NCBI GenBank assembly: GCA_027623325.1
Contig: JAQBXY010000002.1
Span: 124,001-188,000, forward strand
Source: Gemmatimonadota bacterium
Lineage (GTDB): Bacteria > Gemmatimonadota > Gemmatimonadetes > Longimicrobiales > Gaopeijiaceae
Direction: 5' to 3'
DNA: 64,000 nt
Shown here one piece after another: positions 1 through 8,781 of this stretch (positions within the stretch are counted from its first letter, which is position 1; the number at the start of each line of letters is the position of its first letter). The notes beneath the pieces were generated by a model, which worked only from the letters and a program-made list of their open reading frames with translations, did not search any database and was not told the DNA's origin. The position numbers and the translations under genes were made by a program.

Positions 1-2
1 CG

Positions 3-1181
3 ATCGCCCTCGTTGTGGCCTACGTGGTGTTTCCGGCCTTCCTGGGACGTTGGGCAGTCCCGAGAAGCGGCTCGCTCGAGGCTCCTGTGGCCCGTCCCCT
101 GTCCGGCGCGCGGTGGATCCTGCCCGTGACGGCTGTGGGGGTGCTGACTGTCGGCCTAGGTATTCGCAACCTCGATACCGATCCCGGGCTCCTCACGTAC
201 TTCGGCGAAGGAACCGAACTCAAGGACGGTCTCGCACGCATCGACGCGGACGGTGGTAGCAGCACCCTCGACATCGTCGTGGCCGATCCCGCCGGAGCGG
301 GGGTCGATACCAGGACCGTATATGCACGACTCGAAGCGCTGCAAGCCGGACTGGAAGCCGATCCCGCGGTCGGCGTCGTGCTGTCGCCGACGGTTCTCAT
401 CGGCCACGCCCGAACGATTCCGCTCGCGGGCTTCCTACCGGTCGGCACGTTGTTCGACATCGCCTCGAGCGATGCCCTCGGCCGGGTGGGACTCGGCTTC
501 GTCACCGCCGATCGTGAACGAGCACGCTTTTCCCTGCGGATGCGCGAAACCGTCGATGAGCCCAGGGAGGAGGTGATCGGGAGATTGCGCGCCCTGGTCA
601 CCGAGGCGGGTCTGAGACCGGTCGTGATCGCAGGCCTCTACGATCTGCAGGCGCAACTCGGGCGCCTTATTGCGGCAAGCCTGCAAATCGGTATCGGCGG
701 GCTCCTCATCCTCTTCTTGGGAGTCGCGGTCGTGGTGTCTCGCTCGCGGGCGGTCGCGGGCATCATGTGGCTCTGTCTGGGCGTCATCCCGCTCGTGATC
801 CTGGGTACGTTCGGTCACTTGGGAGTGGCCGTCGACATCATCACCTCCCCGGCGGCGAACATCGCGCTCGCCATCGGGGCCGACTCGATGATCCACTTGG
901 TGATCCGCGTGAGACGACTCTCGCTCGCGGGGCACATCGCTCCTTGGCCCGCAGCGGTCGGGCAAATCGGTCGGCCTGTGTTCGGAGCAACCGCCATCAT
1001 CTGTGCGGGCTTCGGCATCTTCGCGCTCTCGTCATTCCCGCCGACTCAGCGATTCGGCCTCGCCGTCATCGTGGGTACGGTAGCCGCGGCCACGATGGCA
1101 CTCGTGGTCCTGCCTCGTTTGGCTTGCGTGGGTCCGGGCGTCGCGTTCAGGTTGTCGCGCCCTCCCGAACCCATGCCGTAG
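3..1181 (+). CDS. RND/MMPL-family exporter, C-terminal part (5' end outside window)
   Basis: The reading frame is already open at the left edge, so only the last ~390 residues are seen. They fit the second half of an RND-superfamily (MMPL-type) proton-driven exporter. A transmembrane segment near residues 35-50 is followed by a ~170-residue periplasmic loop and then a cluster of five hydrophobic segments from about residue 220 to 370. The segment IGADSMIH matches the acidic TM4 motif of RND pumps (typically G-x-D-y-x-I-H), which carries protons. These proteins move lipids, hopanoids or drugs across the inner membrane; the substrate cannot be read here. The APC permease gene starts 5 bases after the stop, so the two are probably cotranscribed. 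Confidence 0.8.
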   Translation: MALVVAYVVFPAFLGRWAVPRSGSLEAPVARPLSGARWILPVTAVGVLTVGLGIRNLDTDPGLLTYFGEGTELKDGLARIDADGGSSTLDIVVADPAGAGVDTRTVYARLEALQAGLEADPAVGVVLSPTVLIGHARTIPLAGFLPVGTLFDIASSDALGRVGLGFVTADRERARFSLRMRETVDEPREEVIGRLRALVTEAGLRPVVIAGLYDLQAQLGRLIAASLQIGIGGLLILFLGVAVVVSRSRAVAGIMWLCLGVIPLVILGTFGHLGVAVDIITSPAANIALAIGADSMIHLVIRVRRLSLAGHIAPWPAAVGQIGRPVFGATAIICAGFGIFALSSFPPTQRFGLAVIVGTVAAATMALVVLPRLACVGPGVAFRLSRPPEPMP

Positions 1182-1186
1182 CGTTC

Positions 1187-2686
1187 ATGCACGACACCCC
1201 CCCATCGGCGCAGTCGTCCACGGGACTTGCCCGCAAGCTCGGGTTGCTCGGCCTCGCCGCCACCGGTATCTGCTCGATGCTCGGGGCCGCGATCAACATC
1301 GTCCCGTTCATGTTGCAGCGAAGCGTACCGGGTATCGGGCCTTATGTGCTGCCCGCGTACATCTTCGCAGCGGTCCCGGCCCTGCTCGCCGCGCTCGCCT
1401 ACGCCGCCCTGTCTTCTGCCATGCCCCGGGCGGGTGGGAGCTACGTCTTCGCCAGCCGCGGCCTGAGCCCCTACCTGGGCTTCGTGGCGAGTTTCTCGCA
1501 GTGGTTCGGGCTGTCGGTCGCGATCGGAGTCGTGTCGTATGTCCTGGTGCCGTTCATCCGCGATGTGGTGGCGGCTGTCGGTTGGGACGGTCTGGCTACC
1601 GCGCTCGACACCGGTCCGGTGAGGGTCACCCTCTCGCTTCTGTTCCTATGGATTTCGGTGGGGATCAACCTGCGGGGAGTGCAGAACGTGGAGCGGATTC
1701 TGGTCCCGCTCATGTTCTTGATGTTCGTGCTGGGCGGGGTCGTGATCATCGCAGGCTTCATGTTCGACCAGGCGGACTTCGCGGCAGGCCTCGCGGCGCG
1801 AGAGGGGCTCTCGGTGCCGGACACGGAGGCCACCTTCGGATGGGGCCGTTTCCTCGCGGCATCGGCGATCTTGTTCTCGAGTTTCATCGGCTTCGACTCG
1901 ATCGCTCAGGCCGGAGGTGAGGCCAAGAATCCCTCTCGATCGTTGCCTCTCGCGATCGGCATTGCGGTGCTCGTTGTGGGTGGCTTCTACATGCTGTACA
2001 CGGCGGCCGTCTACCATGCGGTGCCTTGGGCGTTCATCGCGGAGCGGGCTCAAACGCAGGACCTGACCGCCCCAGGGCTACTCGGATACGTCCTCGAACC
2101 TCGCTGGACGGTCCTCATCGTCGCGGGCGCGGCGATCGCGCTCGTCAACGATCTGCCGGCGATGTTGCTCGCCGTGTCCCGCCTCATGTTCGCCTGGGCC
2201 GAGGACGGCGTCTTCCCTCGCTGGGTCGCGAAAGTCCACCCGGACTGGCAGACGCCGCACGTAGCGCTCGTGTTGAGTGGTCTGTTGGCTACTGCCGCCA
2301 TCCTGGGAAGCCATCTCGCAGGTGACTTCTTTCTCGGCGTCGACATTCTCGTGACGTCGATGCTCGTGAACTACGGCGTCATGTGCTGTACACTGGTCAC
2401 CCTTCCGCGCCGAGCACCGGAGATCGCTGCGGACATGACAGTGCTGTCGAGCCGCCGCCTTCAGCTTCCGGTCGCCGCAGCGGGGGTGCTCCTACTCGGA
2501 CTCTTCCTCGTGGTCCATGTGTGGAAGGACCTGAACGCCGACGTCGGCGCTTGGTATTTCCACTCGACGCCACTCTGGATTGGAGTGATGGTCCTGGCCA
2601 GCGTCATCTATGCGTGGGAGGTCTCCAAGTTGAGGCGCGCGGGCGTGGACGTCGACGCCATCTTCGCGACCCTTCCTCCCGAGTAG
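1187..2686 (+). CDS. APC-superfamily amino acid/polyamine permease
   Basis: A 499-residue polytopic protein with about 12 hydrophobic segments and the APC family layout. The N-terminal segment holds the broken TM1 helix with the GAAINI-type glycine-rich turn (L-G-A-A-I-N-I), and TM6 carries FIGFDSIAQAGGEAKNP, the family signature where substrate and ion sit. It is expected to import an amino acid or amine by cation symport or exchange; the substrate is unknown. ATG at 1187 is chosen because it lies just after the exporter stop and directly precedes the first helix; the frame stays open upstream but only through the exporter gene. The next gene (aldo/keto reductase-RidA fusion) starts 11 bases after the stop, suggesting one operon for uptake and processing of a nitrogenous compound (inference). 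Confidence 0.85.
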   Translation: MHDTPPSAQSSTGLARKLGLLGLAATGICSMLGAAINIVPFMLQRSVPGIGPYVLPAYIFAAVPALLAALAYAALSSAMPRAGGSYVFASRGLSPYLGFVASFSQWFGLSVAIGVVSYVLVPFIRDVVAAVGWDGLATALDTGPVRVTLSLLFLWISVGINLRGVQNVERILVPLMFLMFVLGGVVIIAGFMFDQADFAAGLAAREGLSVPDTEATFGWGRFLAASAILFSSFIGFDSIAQAGGEAKNPSRSLPLAIGIAVLVVGGFYMLYTAAVYHAVPWAFIAERAQTQDLTAPGLLGYVLEPRWTVLIVAGAAIALVNDLPAMLLAVSRLMFAWAEDGVFPRWVAKVHPDWQTPHVALVLSGLLATAAILGSHLAGDFFLGVDILVTSMLVNYGVMCCTLVTLPRRAPEIAADMTVLSSRRLQLPVAAAGVLLLGLFLVVHVWKDLNADVGAWYFHSTPLWIGVMVLASVIYAWEVSKLRRAGVDVDAIFATLPPE

Positions 2687-2697
2687 TCGACGTCCTC

Positions 2698-4137
2698 ATG
2701 GAACGAATCGAACTGGCCCCCGGCTTCGAGATCTCTCGCGTCCTGACGGGCCTGTGGCAGATCGCCGACTTGGAGCGAGAAGGTGATGAAGTCGACGCCG
2801 ACCGCGCGGCGGACGAGATTCAGCGGTACGTCGACGCAGGCCTGACCACGTTCGACATGGCCGATCACTATGGCTCCTCCGAGCTCATCGCGGGCTGCTA
2901 CAGCCGGCGCGGGGGCGCGCCAGCCGAGCTGATGACGAAGTGGGTGCCGAAGCCCGGCCGCCACACTCCCGAAGATGTGCGCGAAGCCGTAGAACGAGCG
3001 CTCGAGCGCATGGGGCTGGCGACTCTCGACGTGCTCCAGTTTCATGCTTGGAGCTACGCGGATCCCGCCTGGCTGGACTGCATGTTCAGCCTACAAGACC
3101 TCAAGGCCGAGGGGTTGATTCGTCATCTGGCGATGACCAACACCGACGCCGCACACATGAGAATGCTCCTCGACTCCGGCGTGGAGGTCGTCTCGAACCA
3201 GGTGTGCTATTCGCTGATCGATCAGAGGGCAGCAGGCGCGATGACCGATCTTTGTCGTGAGAAGGGCGTGAAGATTCTGGCCTTCGGGACCCTCGCCGGC
3301 GGTTTCCTGACGGAGCGCTGGGTGGCGACCCCGGAGCCCGCGATGGAGGAGCTCGAAACCTGGTCCCAAATGAAGTACAAACGATTCATCGATGCAGCCG
3401 GTGGCTGGGCTCGCTTCCAGACCGTACTCGCTTCCGTGGAACGCGCGGCGAAGCGGCTCGGCGTGTCGATGGCGAATATCGCTTCCCGATATATCCTCGA
3501 GGCCCCAGGGGTGGGAGGAGTGATCATCGGCGCGCGGCTTGGACACAGTGATCACATCGACGATACCCGGAGATTGTTCGAGTTCGAGCTGGACGCGGAG
3601 AGCCGTGCCGACATTGGGGAAGCGCTCGCTCGACTGGACCCTATTCCGGGTGACTGTGGGGACGAGTACCGGAAGCCGCCGTTCCTGACGGCCGCCGGTG
3701 ATCTGAGTGACCACTTCGATGCCATGCCGAGTCCCTATCCGACCGAATCGGGCCAGAACGGTCGGACCAAAGCCTTGAGCGGCACCGTGTGGGAGGATCT
3801 CGCGGGCTTCTCTCGGGCCGTTCGGAAGGGCAATCGCATCTTTGTGTCCGGCACGACCGCAACGCATCGGGACCGGCTCGTCGGTGGGACGAGCGCCGCC
3901 TCCCAGGCGCACTTTTGCCTCGACAAGATCGAAGGTGCGATCCAGTCGTTGGGAGGGACGATCGATGACGTCGTTCGAACGCGGATCTACGTCGCTACGC
4001 CGGACGTCGCGGAGGATGTGTCCCGCGCTCACGGGGCGCGACTCGGACACGTCCAGCCGGCCAATACGCTGGTTCACGCCGGTCTCATCGGTGACGGCTA
4101 TCTGGTCGAGATGGAGGCCGAGGCGGTCGTCGACTAA
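2698..4137 (+). CDS. aldo/keto reductase fused to a RidA/YjgF-like domain
   Basis: A 479-residue fusion. Residues 1 to ~340 form an aldo/keto reductase (NADPH-dependent (beta/alpha)8 barrel) with the complete catalytic tetrad visible: D53 and Y58 in FDMADHYG, K81 in MTKW and H116 in LQFHAW. Residues ~360-479 form a RidA/YjgF domain (VSGTTA, DVVRTRIYV, VEMEAEAV). In deaminating RidA proteins an arginine binds the imine carboxylate in a P-A-R motif; here the motif reads P-A-N (QPANTLVHA), so classical 2-aminoacrylate hydrolysis is doubtful. There is no signal peptide, so it is cytoplasmic. ATG 2698 follows the permease stop closely, and the more upstream open frame overlaps the permease gene. 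The fusion suggests a carbonyl reduction coupled to handling of a reactive enamine or imine product, but the substrate is unknown. Confidence 0.85.
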   Translation: MERIELAPGFEISRVLTGLWQIADLEREGDEVDADRAADEIQRYVDAGLTTFDMADHYGSSELIAGCYSRRGGAPAELMTKWVPKPGRHTPEDVREAVERALERMGLATLDVLQFHAWSYADPAWLDCMFSLQDLKAEGLIRHLAMTNTDAAHMRMLLDSGVEVVSNQVCYSLIDQRAAGAMTDLCREKGVKILAFGTLAGGFLTERWVATPEPAMEELETWSQMKYKRFIDAAGGWARFQTVLASVERAAKRLGVSMANIASRYILEAPGVGGVIIGARLGHSDHIDDTRRLFEFELDAESRADIGEALARLDPIPGDCGDEYRKPPFLTAAGDLSDHFDAMPSPYPTESGQNGRTKALSGTVWEDLAGFSRAVRKGNRIFVSGTTATHRDRLVGGTSAASQAHFCLDKIEGAIQSLGGTIDDVVRTRIYVATPDVAEDVSRAHGARLGHVQPANTLVHAGLIGDGYLVEMEAEAVVD

Positions 4138-4152
4138 GGTGGCGACGACACG

Positions 4153-4437
4153 TCAGGAGTTGCGGCCGGCCTCTCTCAGGAAGCGGCGGGCCAGTTGGGC
4201 GATTCTGTCTTCCCCGTCACCCTCTGCCTTCGTCAGGATGCGCGTTATGTGCTCGACCAGCGCCGGGGCGCCCCATCGATAACCCGTAGCGACTTCGGCG
4301 CTACGCGAATCCCCTTGGTTCGCGCCTTGAATCAAAGCCCACGCCGCCGCCTCGTCGTAGTACGGTGAGTCGGGCTCCGGGAGGCGAAAGTCCGGTTCCG
4401 GCTCGTGGTCGTCGTCCTTGACGAAGGCGCGCGACAC
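4153..4437 (-). CDS. small acidic hypothetical protein
   Basis: A 94-residue protein I do not recognise. It starts with GTG three bases after the yhbY stop, so it is the second gene of a yhbY operon. The N-terminal third is acidic and proline-rich; the rest is predicted helical (about residues 28-90) with an arginine-rich end. There is no signal peptide, membrane segment or cysteine pair. Pairing with an RNA-binding ribosome-associated protein hints at a role in translation, but nothing in the sequence proves it. It is convergent with the reductase-RidA gene, 15 bases apart. Confidence 0.6.
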   Translation of the reverse strand: MSRAFVKDDDHEPEPDFRLPEPDSPYYDEAAAWALIQGANQGDSRSAEVATGYRWGAPALVEHITRILTKAEGDGEDRIAQLARRFLREAGRNS

Positions 4438-4440
4438 TCG

Positions 4441-4746
4441 TCAGGCACCGGGTAGGCGGATTTCAGGCTTGTCGGGATGGGGCCGGAACAGGACCATCGT
4501 CTTCCCGATCGTCTGAACCGAATGGACGTCTTCGATGCCGGAGGCGATCTGGTTCGCGGCGTCTCGGACCTCGACAGGGGCTGATTCCTGGAGCTTGACC
4601 TTGATCAGTTCGCGCGTGTTGAAAGCCTCGAGCACGGCCTCGAGCACCGCCGGCGTCACTCCGTCCGATCCGATGAGTACGAGGGGCTTGAGGTGGTGAG
4701 CCAGCTTGCGGACATGTGCGCGCTGCTTCGACGTGAGGGGCTTCAT
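4441..4746 (-). CDS. yhbY: YhbY-type CRM-domain RNA-binding protein
   Basis: A 101-residue single CRM domain, the size of E. coli YhbY. It begins LTSKQRAHVRKLAHHLKPLVLIG; the GSDGVTPAVLEAVLEAFNTREL stretch and the ELIKVKL strand are typical, with the glycine-rich RNA-binding loop (the GxxG type of this fold) at IG-SDG. These proteins bind the pre-50S ribosomal subunit and help its assembly. ATG 4746 is chosen because it gives the family-standard N terminus and has AGGAG about 12 bases upstream; longer in-frame starts add unrelated sequence. Confidence 0.85.
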   Translation of the reverse strand: MKPLTSKQRAHVRKLAHHLKPLVLIGSDGVTPAVLEAVLEAFNTRELIKVKLQESAPVEVRDAANQIASGIEDVHSVQTIGKTMVLFRPHPDKPEIRLPGA

Positions 4747-4958
4747 GATCTTCGGGGATCTCCTGATCCAGGCGAGGTCGTATCGAACAAGCTGTCTATC
4801 CTGGGAGGACGGCGAAAGTCGAGCGGTCGTCGCCGCCCGAGGACGAAACCAGTGGCGCGTGCCTTGCACTTGTCGGGAGTGCGTGTGTGTGGGGAGGGCC
4901 TCTTCGCTCGTCACAACGAGGGAAGGGGACCGACAGGACTACCGGAAGGAGGAATAAA

Positions 4959-5612
4959 ATGCGCGTCAGACCCGAAACCCTCTTGATCGCCACGATGTCG
5001 ATCTTCGCCTTGGCCGGTGTGACGGCCATCGTGGCCCAGAACGTCCGCGAAGCGCGCCTGGCGGATCCAGTGGTATCGACCCTCGTCGAGCCGGTCGTGA
5101 TCGAGCCCGCCTCCGGTACCGCCGTCGTCGAGCCGTCTCCGGTAGCACAGATCGATCCCGCCGATGCGAGAGAGTGGTTCCGCACGATTCGCCAGTTCTG
5201 CAATCCGGTCGAAGTCGAAACGAGACTCCGCTGGCAGCCGGCTCCGGGGACGGAGCAGGGCGTAATGCACGAAGCCGCCTGCTACGCCCTCGCCGGAAAG
5301 GTCGACCTCGCGCGCAGCGCCATCGAACGACTTCCTGCGGACAGACGCTATCACGCCGCCGGCGTGGTTTTCGAAGCCGGCCATCCCGCGGCAGACGCGG
5401 GTGACGAGATCGCGGCCGGCTCGCTCATGGAGTTGGTCGTCGAGTTTTGGCCAAACCACTACATGGCGCTGTATCACGCGGGGTCATCCCGGTATCAGAG
5501 CGACGACTACGAGGCGGCTGAGCGCTACCTGACGCGCTTCCTCGAGGAGTACTCCGTGGAAGACGGCTGGCGCTCGAGTGCGCAGTCGATGCTCGAAGCG
5601 ATCGGTGCTTGA
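4959..5612 (+). CDS. exported/membrane-anchored TPR-like protein
   Basis: A 217-residue protein with one N-terminal hydrophobic segment (about residues 7-25, ending V-A-Q-N), so it is either secreted or anchored in the inner membrane facing the periplasm. After a Pro/Val-rich linker the C-terminal ~140 residues are helical with tetratricopeptide character (ACYALAGKVDLARSAIERLP; YHAGSSRYQSDDYEAAERYL). ATG 4959 has a very strong AGGAGG six bases upstream, which decides the start. No enzymatic motif is visible; it is most likely a protein-interaction scaffold. Its stop abuts the stop of the convergent gene. Confidence 0.65.
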   Translation: MRVRPETLLIATMSIFALAGVTAIVAQNVREARLADPVVSTLVEPVVIEPASGTAVVEPSPVAQIDPADAREWFRTIRQFCNPVEVETRLRWQPAPGTEQGVMHEAACYALAGKVDLARSAIERLPADRRYHAAGVVFEAGHPAADAGDEIAAGSLMELVVEFWPNHYMALYHAGSSRYQSDDYEAAERYLTRFLEEYSVEDGWRSSAQSMLEAIGA

Positions 5613-6188
5613 TCACCCTCCCACGATCCGGAAAGAGACGTCGACGCGCGTGTCGGCCCCAATGATGACGCCGGGGACGACGCGCCCCAAGCCGATGTCC
5701 TCGTAGATGCCGCGACTCCGTGAGTTGAAGTACGCGAACAGGGCCCCCATCGGGGCCCCCACCAGAATGCCGCCCTTGAGCCCCGTGTTCACGACATCAC
5801 TACCGGTCGCGGTTCGGTCGAGCTGAGCGACCATGAGTCCGCCGAGGAATCCTCCCGCGAAGCCGAGGCCAGACCCGATCACCATCGCCGGCGCTGATGC
5901 GGGGCGCGTGCCGACCCGACGCTGGATGTTCGTGATCGCCGTTGTCGGCACGTCGATGATACGCTTCCCCCGACGGACCCGGATCCAGTTCGCGTCGTAG
6001 GCCTCGACCTCTGCGATCACCGACCTCATTCCGGGCTGGCCGGTCTGAGACCACGACCGATCGTGCCACCGCACTTTGACCTGTTCGCCGACGGTCAGCG
6101 GCGCTTCCTGCGCTATTAGCTGCGTCGGTGCGGCAAGCGCGAACGTCATCAACAGTCTCGAGAGAACAAGCCGAGCGAGCGTCTTCAT
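5613..6188 (-). CDS. exported hypothetical protein with glycine-rich membrane-like segments
   Basis: A 191-residue protein with a signal peptide (MKTLARLVLSRLLMTFALAA, cleavage near IAQEA). The first half contains a short all-beta region (VGEQVKVRWHD...VRRGKRIIDVPTTAI), followed by two glycine-rich hydrophobic stretches (GSGLGFAGGFLGGLMVAQ and GGILVGAPMGALFAYF) resembling glycine-zipper outer-membrane proteins. ATG 6188 is preferred over an in-frame start 33 bases upstream because GAGGA lies at the right distance and it places the signal peptide at the N terminus. Function unknown. Confidence 0.6.
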   Translation of the reverse strand: MKTLARLVLSRLLMTFALAAPTQLIAQEAPLTVGEQVKVRWHDRSWSQTGQPGMRSVIAEVEAYDANWIRVRRGKRIIDVPTTAITNIQRRVGTRPASAPAMVIGSGLGFAGGFLGGLMVAQLDRTATGSDVVNTGLKGGILVGAPMGALFAYFNSRSRGIYEDIGLGRVVPGVIIGADTRVDVSFRIVGG

Positions 6189-6358
6189 GATTTCCTCAGA
6201 GTTGGTGGAGTCCCGACCCAACGTTAGGCGTAGGCTCCATCCGACCCCATACGCCGAGCGACGTATACGGCTCTCGATGTGACGTAGAGGTCACTCGCCC
6301 GCGGCGCGCCGGCTTCCCATCTTGTCTGCCGCACGTCCATCTCGCGGAGACCTCACCT

Positions 6359-7984
6359 ATGACTTCTCGTTCACGCCTGATTCTCACGGCCCTGGCGGCC
6401 CTCGTGATGCCGGCCGGATCCCTGCACGCCCAAGCCGATCGGCTCGATGGGTGGAAGCAGCAACTCGTCGAAGAGATCCAGAACCGACGGAAATTCACCG
6501 CGAACATGGTGGACCAGATCTTCAGCTATGGTGAGCTCGGCTTCCAGGAATTCGAAACCTCTCGATATCTGGTCGACCTCCTCCGCGACAACGACTTCAG
6601 CGTCGAGGAAGGTGTCGCGGGAATTCCTACCGCGTGGGTGGCTACTTGGGGTTCGGGCGAGCCGAAGATCTCGTTGGGCACCGATATCGACAACATTCCG
6701 AAGGCGTCTCAGACACCGGGTGTCGCGTGCCATCTGCCGATGGTCGAGGGGGCCCCGGGACATGGCGAAGGACACAACTCAGGGATGGCCGTTCAGATCA
6801 CGGCCGCCCTGGCGGTGAAAGCAGTGATGGAGCGGGAAGGCCTCCCCGGCACGATCCAGATCTGGCCGGGAGTCGCAGAGGAGTTGGTGGGGACCAAGGC
6901 GTATTATGTGCGCGCCGGGGTCTTCGAGGACGTCGACATCGTTCTATACGCGCACGTCGGCTCGAATCTGGCGACGAGTTGGGGAATGACGCCGGGTACC
7001 GGACTCGTTTCCGCGATGTACACATTCGAAGGCTTCGCATCCCATGCGGGCGGCGCGCCGTGGCTCGGGCGGAGCGCGGCAGACGCCGCGAATCTCATGG
7101 AAGTCGGTTGGAACTTCCGGCGCGAACACCTCCGGACGGAGGCGCGCTCCCACTCGGTGATCTACGACGGGGGCGATCAACCCAATGTGGTGCCGTCGAA
7201 GGCTTCGGTCTGGTTCTACTTCCGCGAAAAGAACTATCCGCAAATCAGGGATCTCTTCGCGATCGGGGATTCGGTAGCCGCGGGGGCCGCCATGATGACC
7301 GGGACGTCGATCGAGCAGGTTCGTATCATTGGATCGGCGTGGCCCGGCCATTTCAACAAGGTCATCGCCGAGACGATGCACGCGAATATCGAGCGCGTGG
7401 GACTACCGGAATGGACGGAGTCAGACCAACAGTTCGCGCGGGCCACGCAGCGCGAAGTGAACGGCAGGGAGAGCGGCCTCGATACCGAGATGGGTCCGCT
7501 GCGCGGCGGGCTCTCGGAGGCGCAACGCACAGCCGGTTTCGCCGACGACATCGGTGACATTTCGTGGAACGTGCCGACCGCGACCCTCTCGTTCCCGTCG
7601 AATATCCCGGGTCTCCCTGGACACAACTGGGCCAATGCCATCGCGATGGCGACCCCCATCGCGCACAAGGGTGCCACCCAGGGAGCGATGGCCCAGGCGA
7701 TGACCATGCTCGACTTCCTGGTCCGGCCGGACCTCGTCGATGCGGCGTGGGACTACTTCCGGGACGTGCAGACCGCAGAGTTGCAGTACACCCCGTTCAT
7801 CCGTCCGAGCGACCAGCCTGCGACGGAGATGAACGCGCGGATCATGTCAGAGTTCCGGGATGAGATGCGGAAGTACTACTTCAACCCCGACGAACACGAC
7901 TCGCTGCTCGATCAACTCGGCGTCTCGTACCCCACGCTGCGCCAGCCCGACGGTCGCTGTGTGGTGGGGGCGATCAGCGAATAG
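6359..7984 (+). CDS. exported M20-family amidohydrolase (AbgB/M20D-like)
   Basis: A 541-residue zinc amidohydrolase with a signal peptide (residues 1-25, ending SLHAQA). Family features: the early GELGFQEFETSRYL stretch, LGTDIDNIPKASQTPG in place of the usual DxDAlP metal site, GHGEGHNSGMAVQITAAL with metal-binding histidine, GVAEELVGTKAYYVRAGVFED with the catalytic glutamate pair, and a C-terminal PGHNWANAIAMATPIAHKG. It most resembles aminobenzoyl-glutamate utilisation protein B and related M20 amidases, which split N-acyl amino acids, but here it acts outside the cytoplasm. The ATG start directly precedes the signal peptide. It stands alone on the plus strand, convergent with the Sel1 gene. 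Confidence 0.85.
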   Translation: MTSRSRLILTALAALVMPAGSLHAQADRLDGWKQQLVEEIQNRRKFTANMVDQIFSYGELGFQEFETSRYLVDLLRDNDFSVEEGVAGIPTAWVATWGSGEPKISLGTDIDNIPKASQTPGVACHLPMVEGAPGHGEGHNSGMAVQITAALAVKAVMEREGLPGTIQIWPGVAEELVGTKAYYVRAGVFEDVDIVLYAHVGSNLATSWGMTPGTGLVSAMYTFEGFASHAGGAPWLGRSAADAANLMEVGWNFRREHLRTEARSHSVIYDGGDQPNVVPSKASVWFYFREKNYPQIRDLFAIGDSVAAGAAMMTGTSIEQVRIIGSAWPGHFNKVIAETMHANIERVGLPEWTESDQQFARATQREVNGRESGLDTEMGPLRGGLSEAQRTAGFADDIGDISWNVPTATLSFPSNIPGLPGHNWANAIAMATPIAHKGATQGAMAQAMTMLDFLVRPDLVDAAWDYFRDVQTAELQYTPFIRPSDQPATEMNARIMSEFRDEMRKYYFNPDEHDSLLDQLGVSYPTLRQPDGRCVVGAISE

Positions 7985-8027
7985 GGTCTTAAGGTGCGGC
8001 GCGCCCTCGGGGGCATCGCCGCGTGGC

Positions 8028-8082
8028 CTACTGAGGGCTTCGGCGTTGCGCCTACCCGCGTAGTCTATTGAGGGCTTCGGCG
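8028..8082. repeat. 18-bp direct repeat at the 3' end of the Sel1 gene
   Basis: CTACTGAGGGCTTCGGCG at 8028-8045 recurs as CTATTGAGGGCTTCGGCG at 8065-8082 (one mismatch, start-to-start 37 bases). The second copy is the end of the Sel1-repeat gene and the first lies just past its stop, so it looks like a short tandem duplication of the gene tail. Confidence 0.6.
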
Positions 8083-8780
8083 GCCGTCGCGTTACCCGCG
8101 GCGGCCGCCTTCTCGTACCAAGAGATCGCCTCGTCCAAGTTCTGAGCCGCTCCGCGACCCGCTTCGTAGGCTTCGCCTAGACGGAGCTGTGTGATGGCGT
8201 CCCCGACGCGCGCGGCGCGCAGCCACCACTGGGCGGCCGCGACATGATCGACTTCGACGCCGCGCCCATCCCGGTAGACGTTGCCGAGGTTGTGCATGCC
8301 GAGCACGTGCTCTCGTTCGCCCGCGAGCCGATACCAACGAACGGCTTCGGGATAGTCGACCTCCACGCCGAGCCCCTCATCGTACGCGGTCCCCATCAGG
8401 AAGATGGCTTCGATGTCGCCCCGCGCCGCGAGTGCGCGAACACTCGCGATGAAGAGGTCTGCGATCTCGCGGGCGCGTGGTTCGTCCCGCTCGAATCCCA
8501 TGCGTCCACGGGAGAGAACGCGGGCCATCCACATCTGCGACAGGGCATCGTCCCGGTCCTCGGCGGCCGCCAGGAGCAGGTCGTGAGCCCTGGCGTCGTC
8601 GACCCGGCCGGTCACCCCGGTGTACAGGTCGATCGCCTCGAGTAACCGGGTGTCGGCAGAGGTCGGCATCTGGGCCTCGAGGGCGGCTGCTGAGCAGGTC
8701 ACCGAAGCCGTCAGGAGTGCGGCAGTGAGGGCCAATCCTTCGAGGCGCGATCTGGTTCGCTTACAGGGGGCACGTTTCAC
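8052..8780 (-). CDS. exported Sel1-repeat protein
   Basis: A 242-residue protein with a signal peptide (hydrophobic stretch LALTAALLTASVTCSAAA, followed by LEAQ). From about residue 120 there are three consecutive Sel1-like repeats, each with the A-x-x-x-L-G-x-x-Y-x-x-G-x-G-V-x-x-D pattern followed by A-x-x-W-Y/W. Such repeats form solenoids for protein-protein contacts. GTG 8780 is chosen because it lies immediately after the stop of the upstream hydroxyacid dehydrogenase gene (one base between) and gives a complete signal peptide. Translation is therefore probably coupled to that enzyme, suggesting the two work together in the periplasm. Confidence 0.75.
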   Translation of the reverse strand: MKRAPCKRTRSRLEGLALTAALLTASVTCSAAALEAQMPTSADTRLLEAIDLYTGVTGRVDDARAHDLLLAAAEDRDDALSQMWMARVLSRGRMGFERDEPRAREIADLFIASVRALAARGDIEAIFLMGTAYDEGLGVEVDYPEAVRWYRLAGEREHVLGMHNLGNVYRDGRGVEVDHVAAAQWWLRAARVGDAITQLRLGEAYEAGRGAAQNLDEAISWYEKAAAAGNATAAEALNRLRG

Positions 8781-8781
8781 G

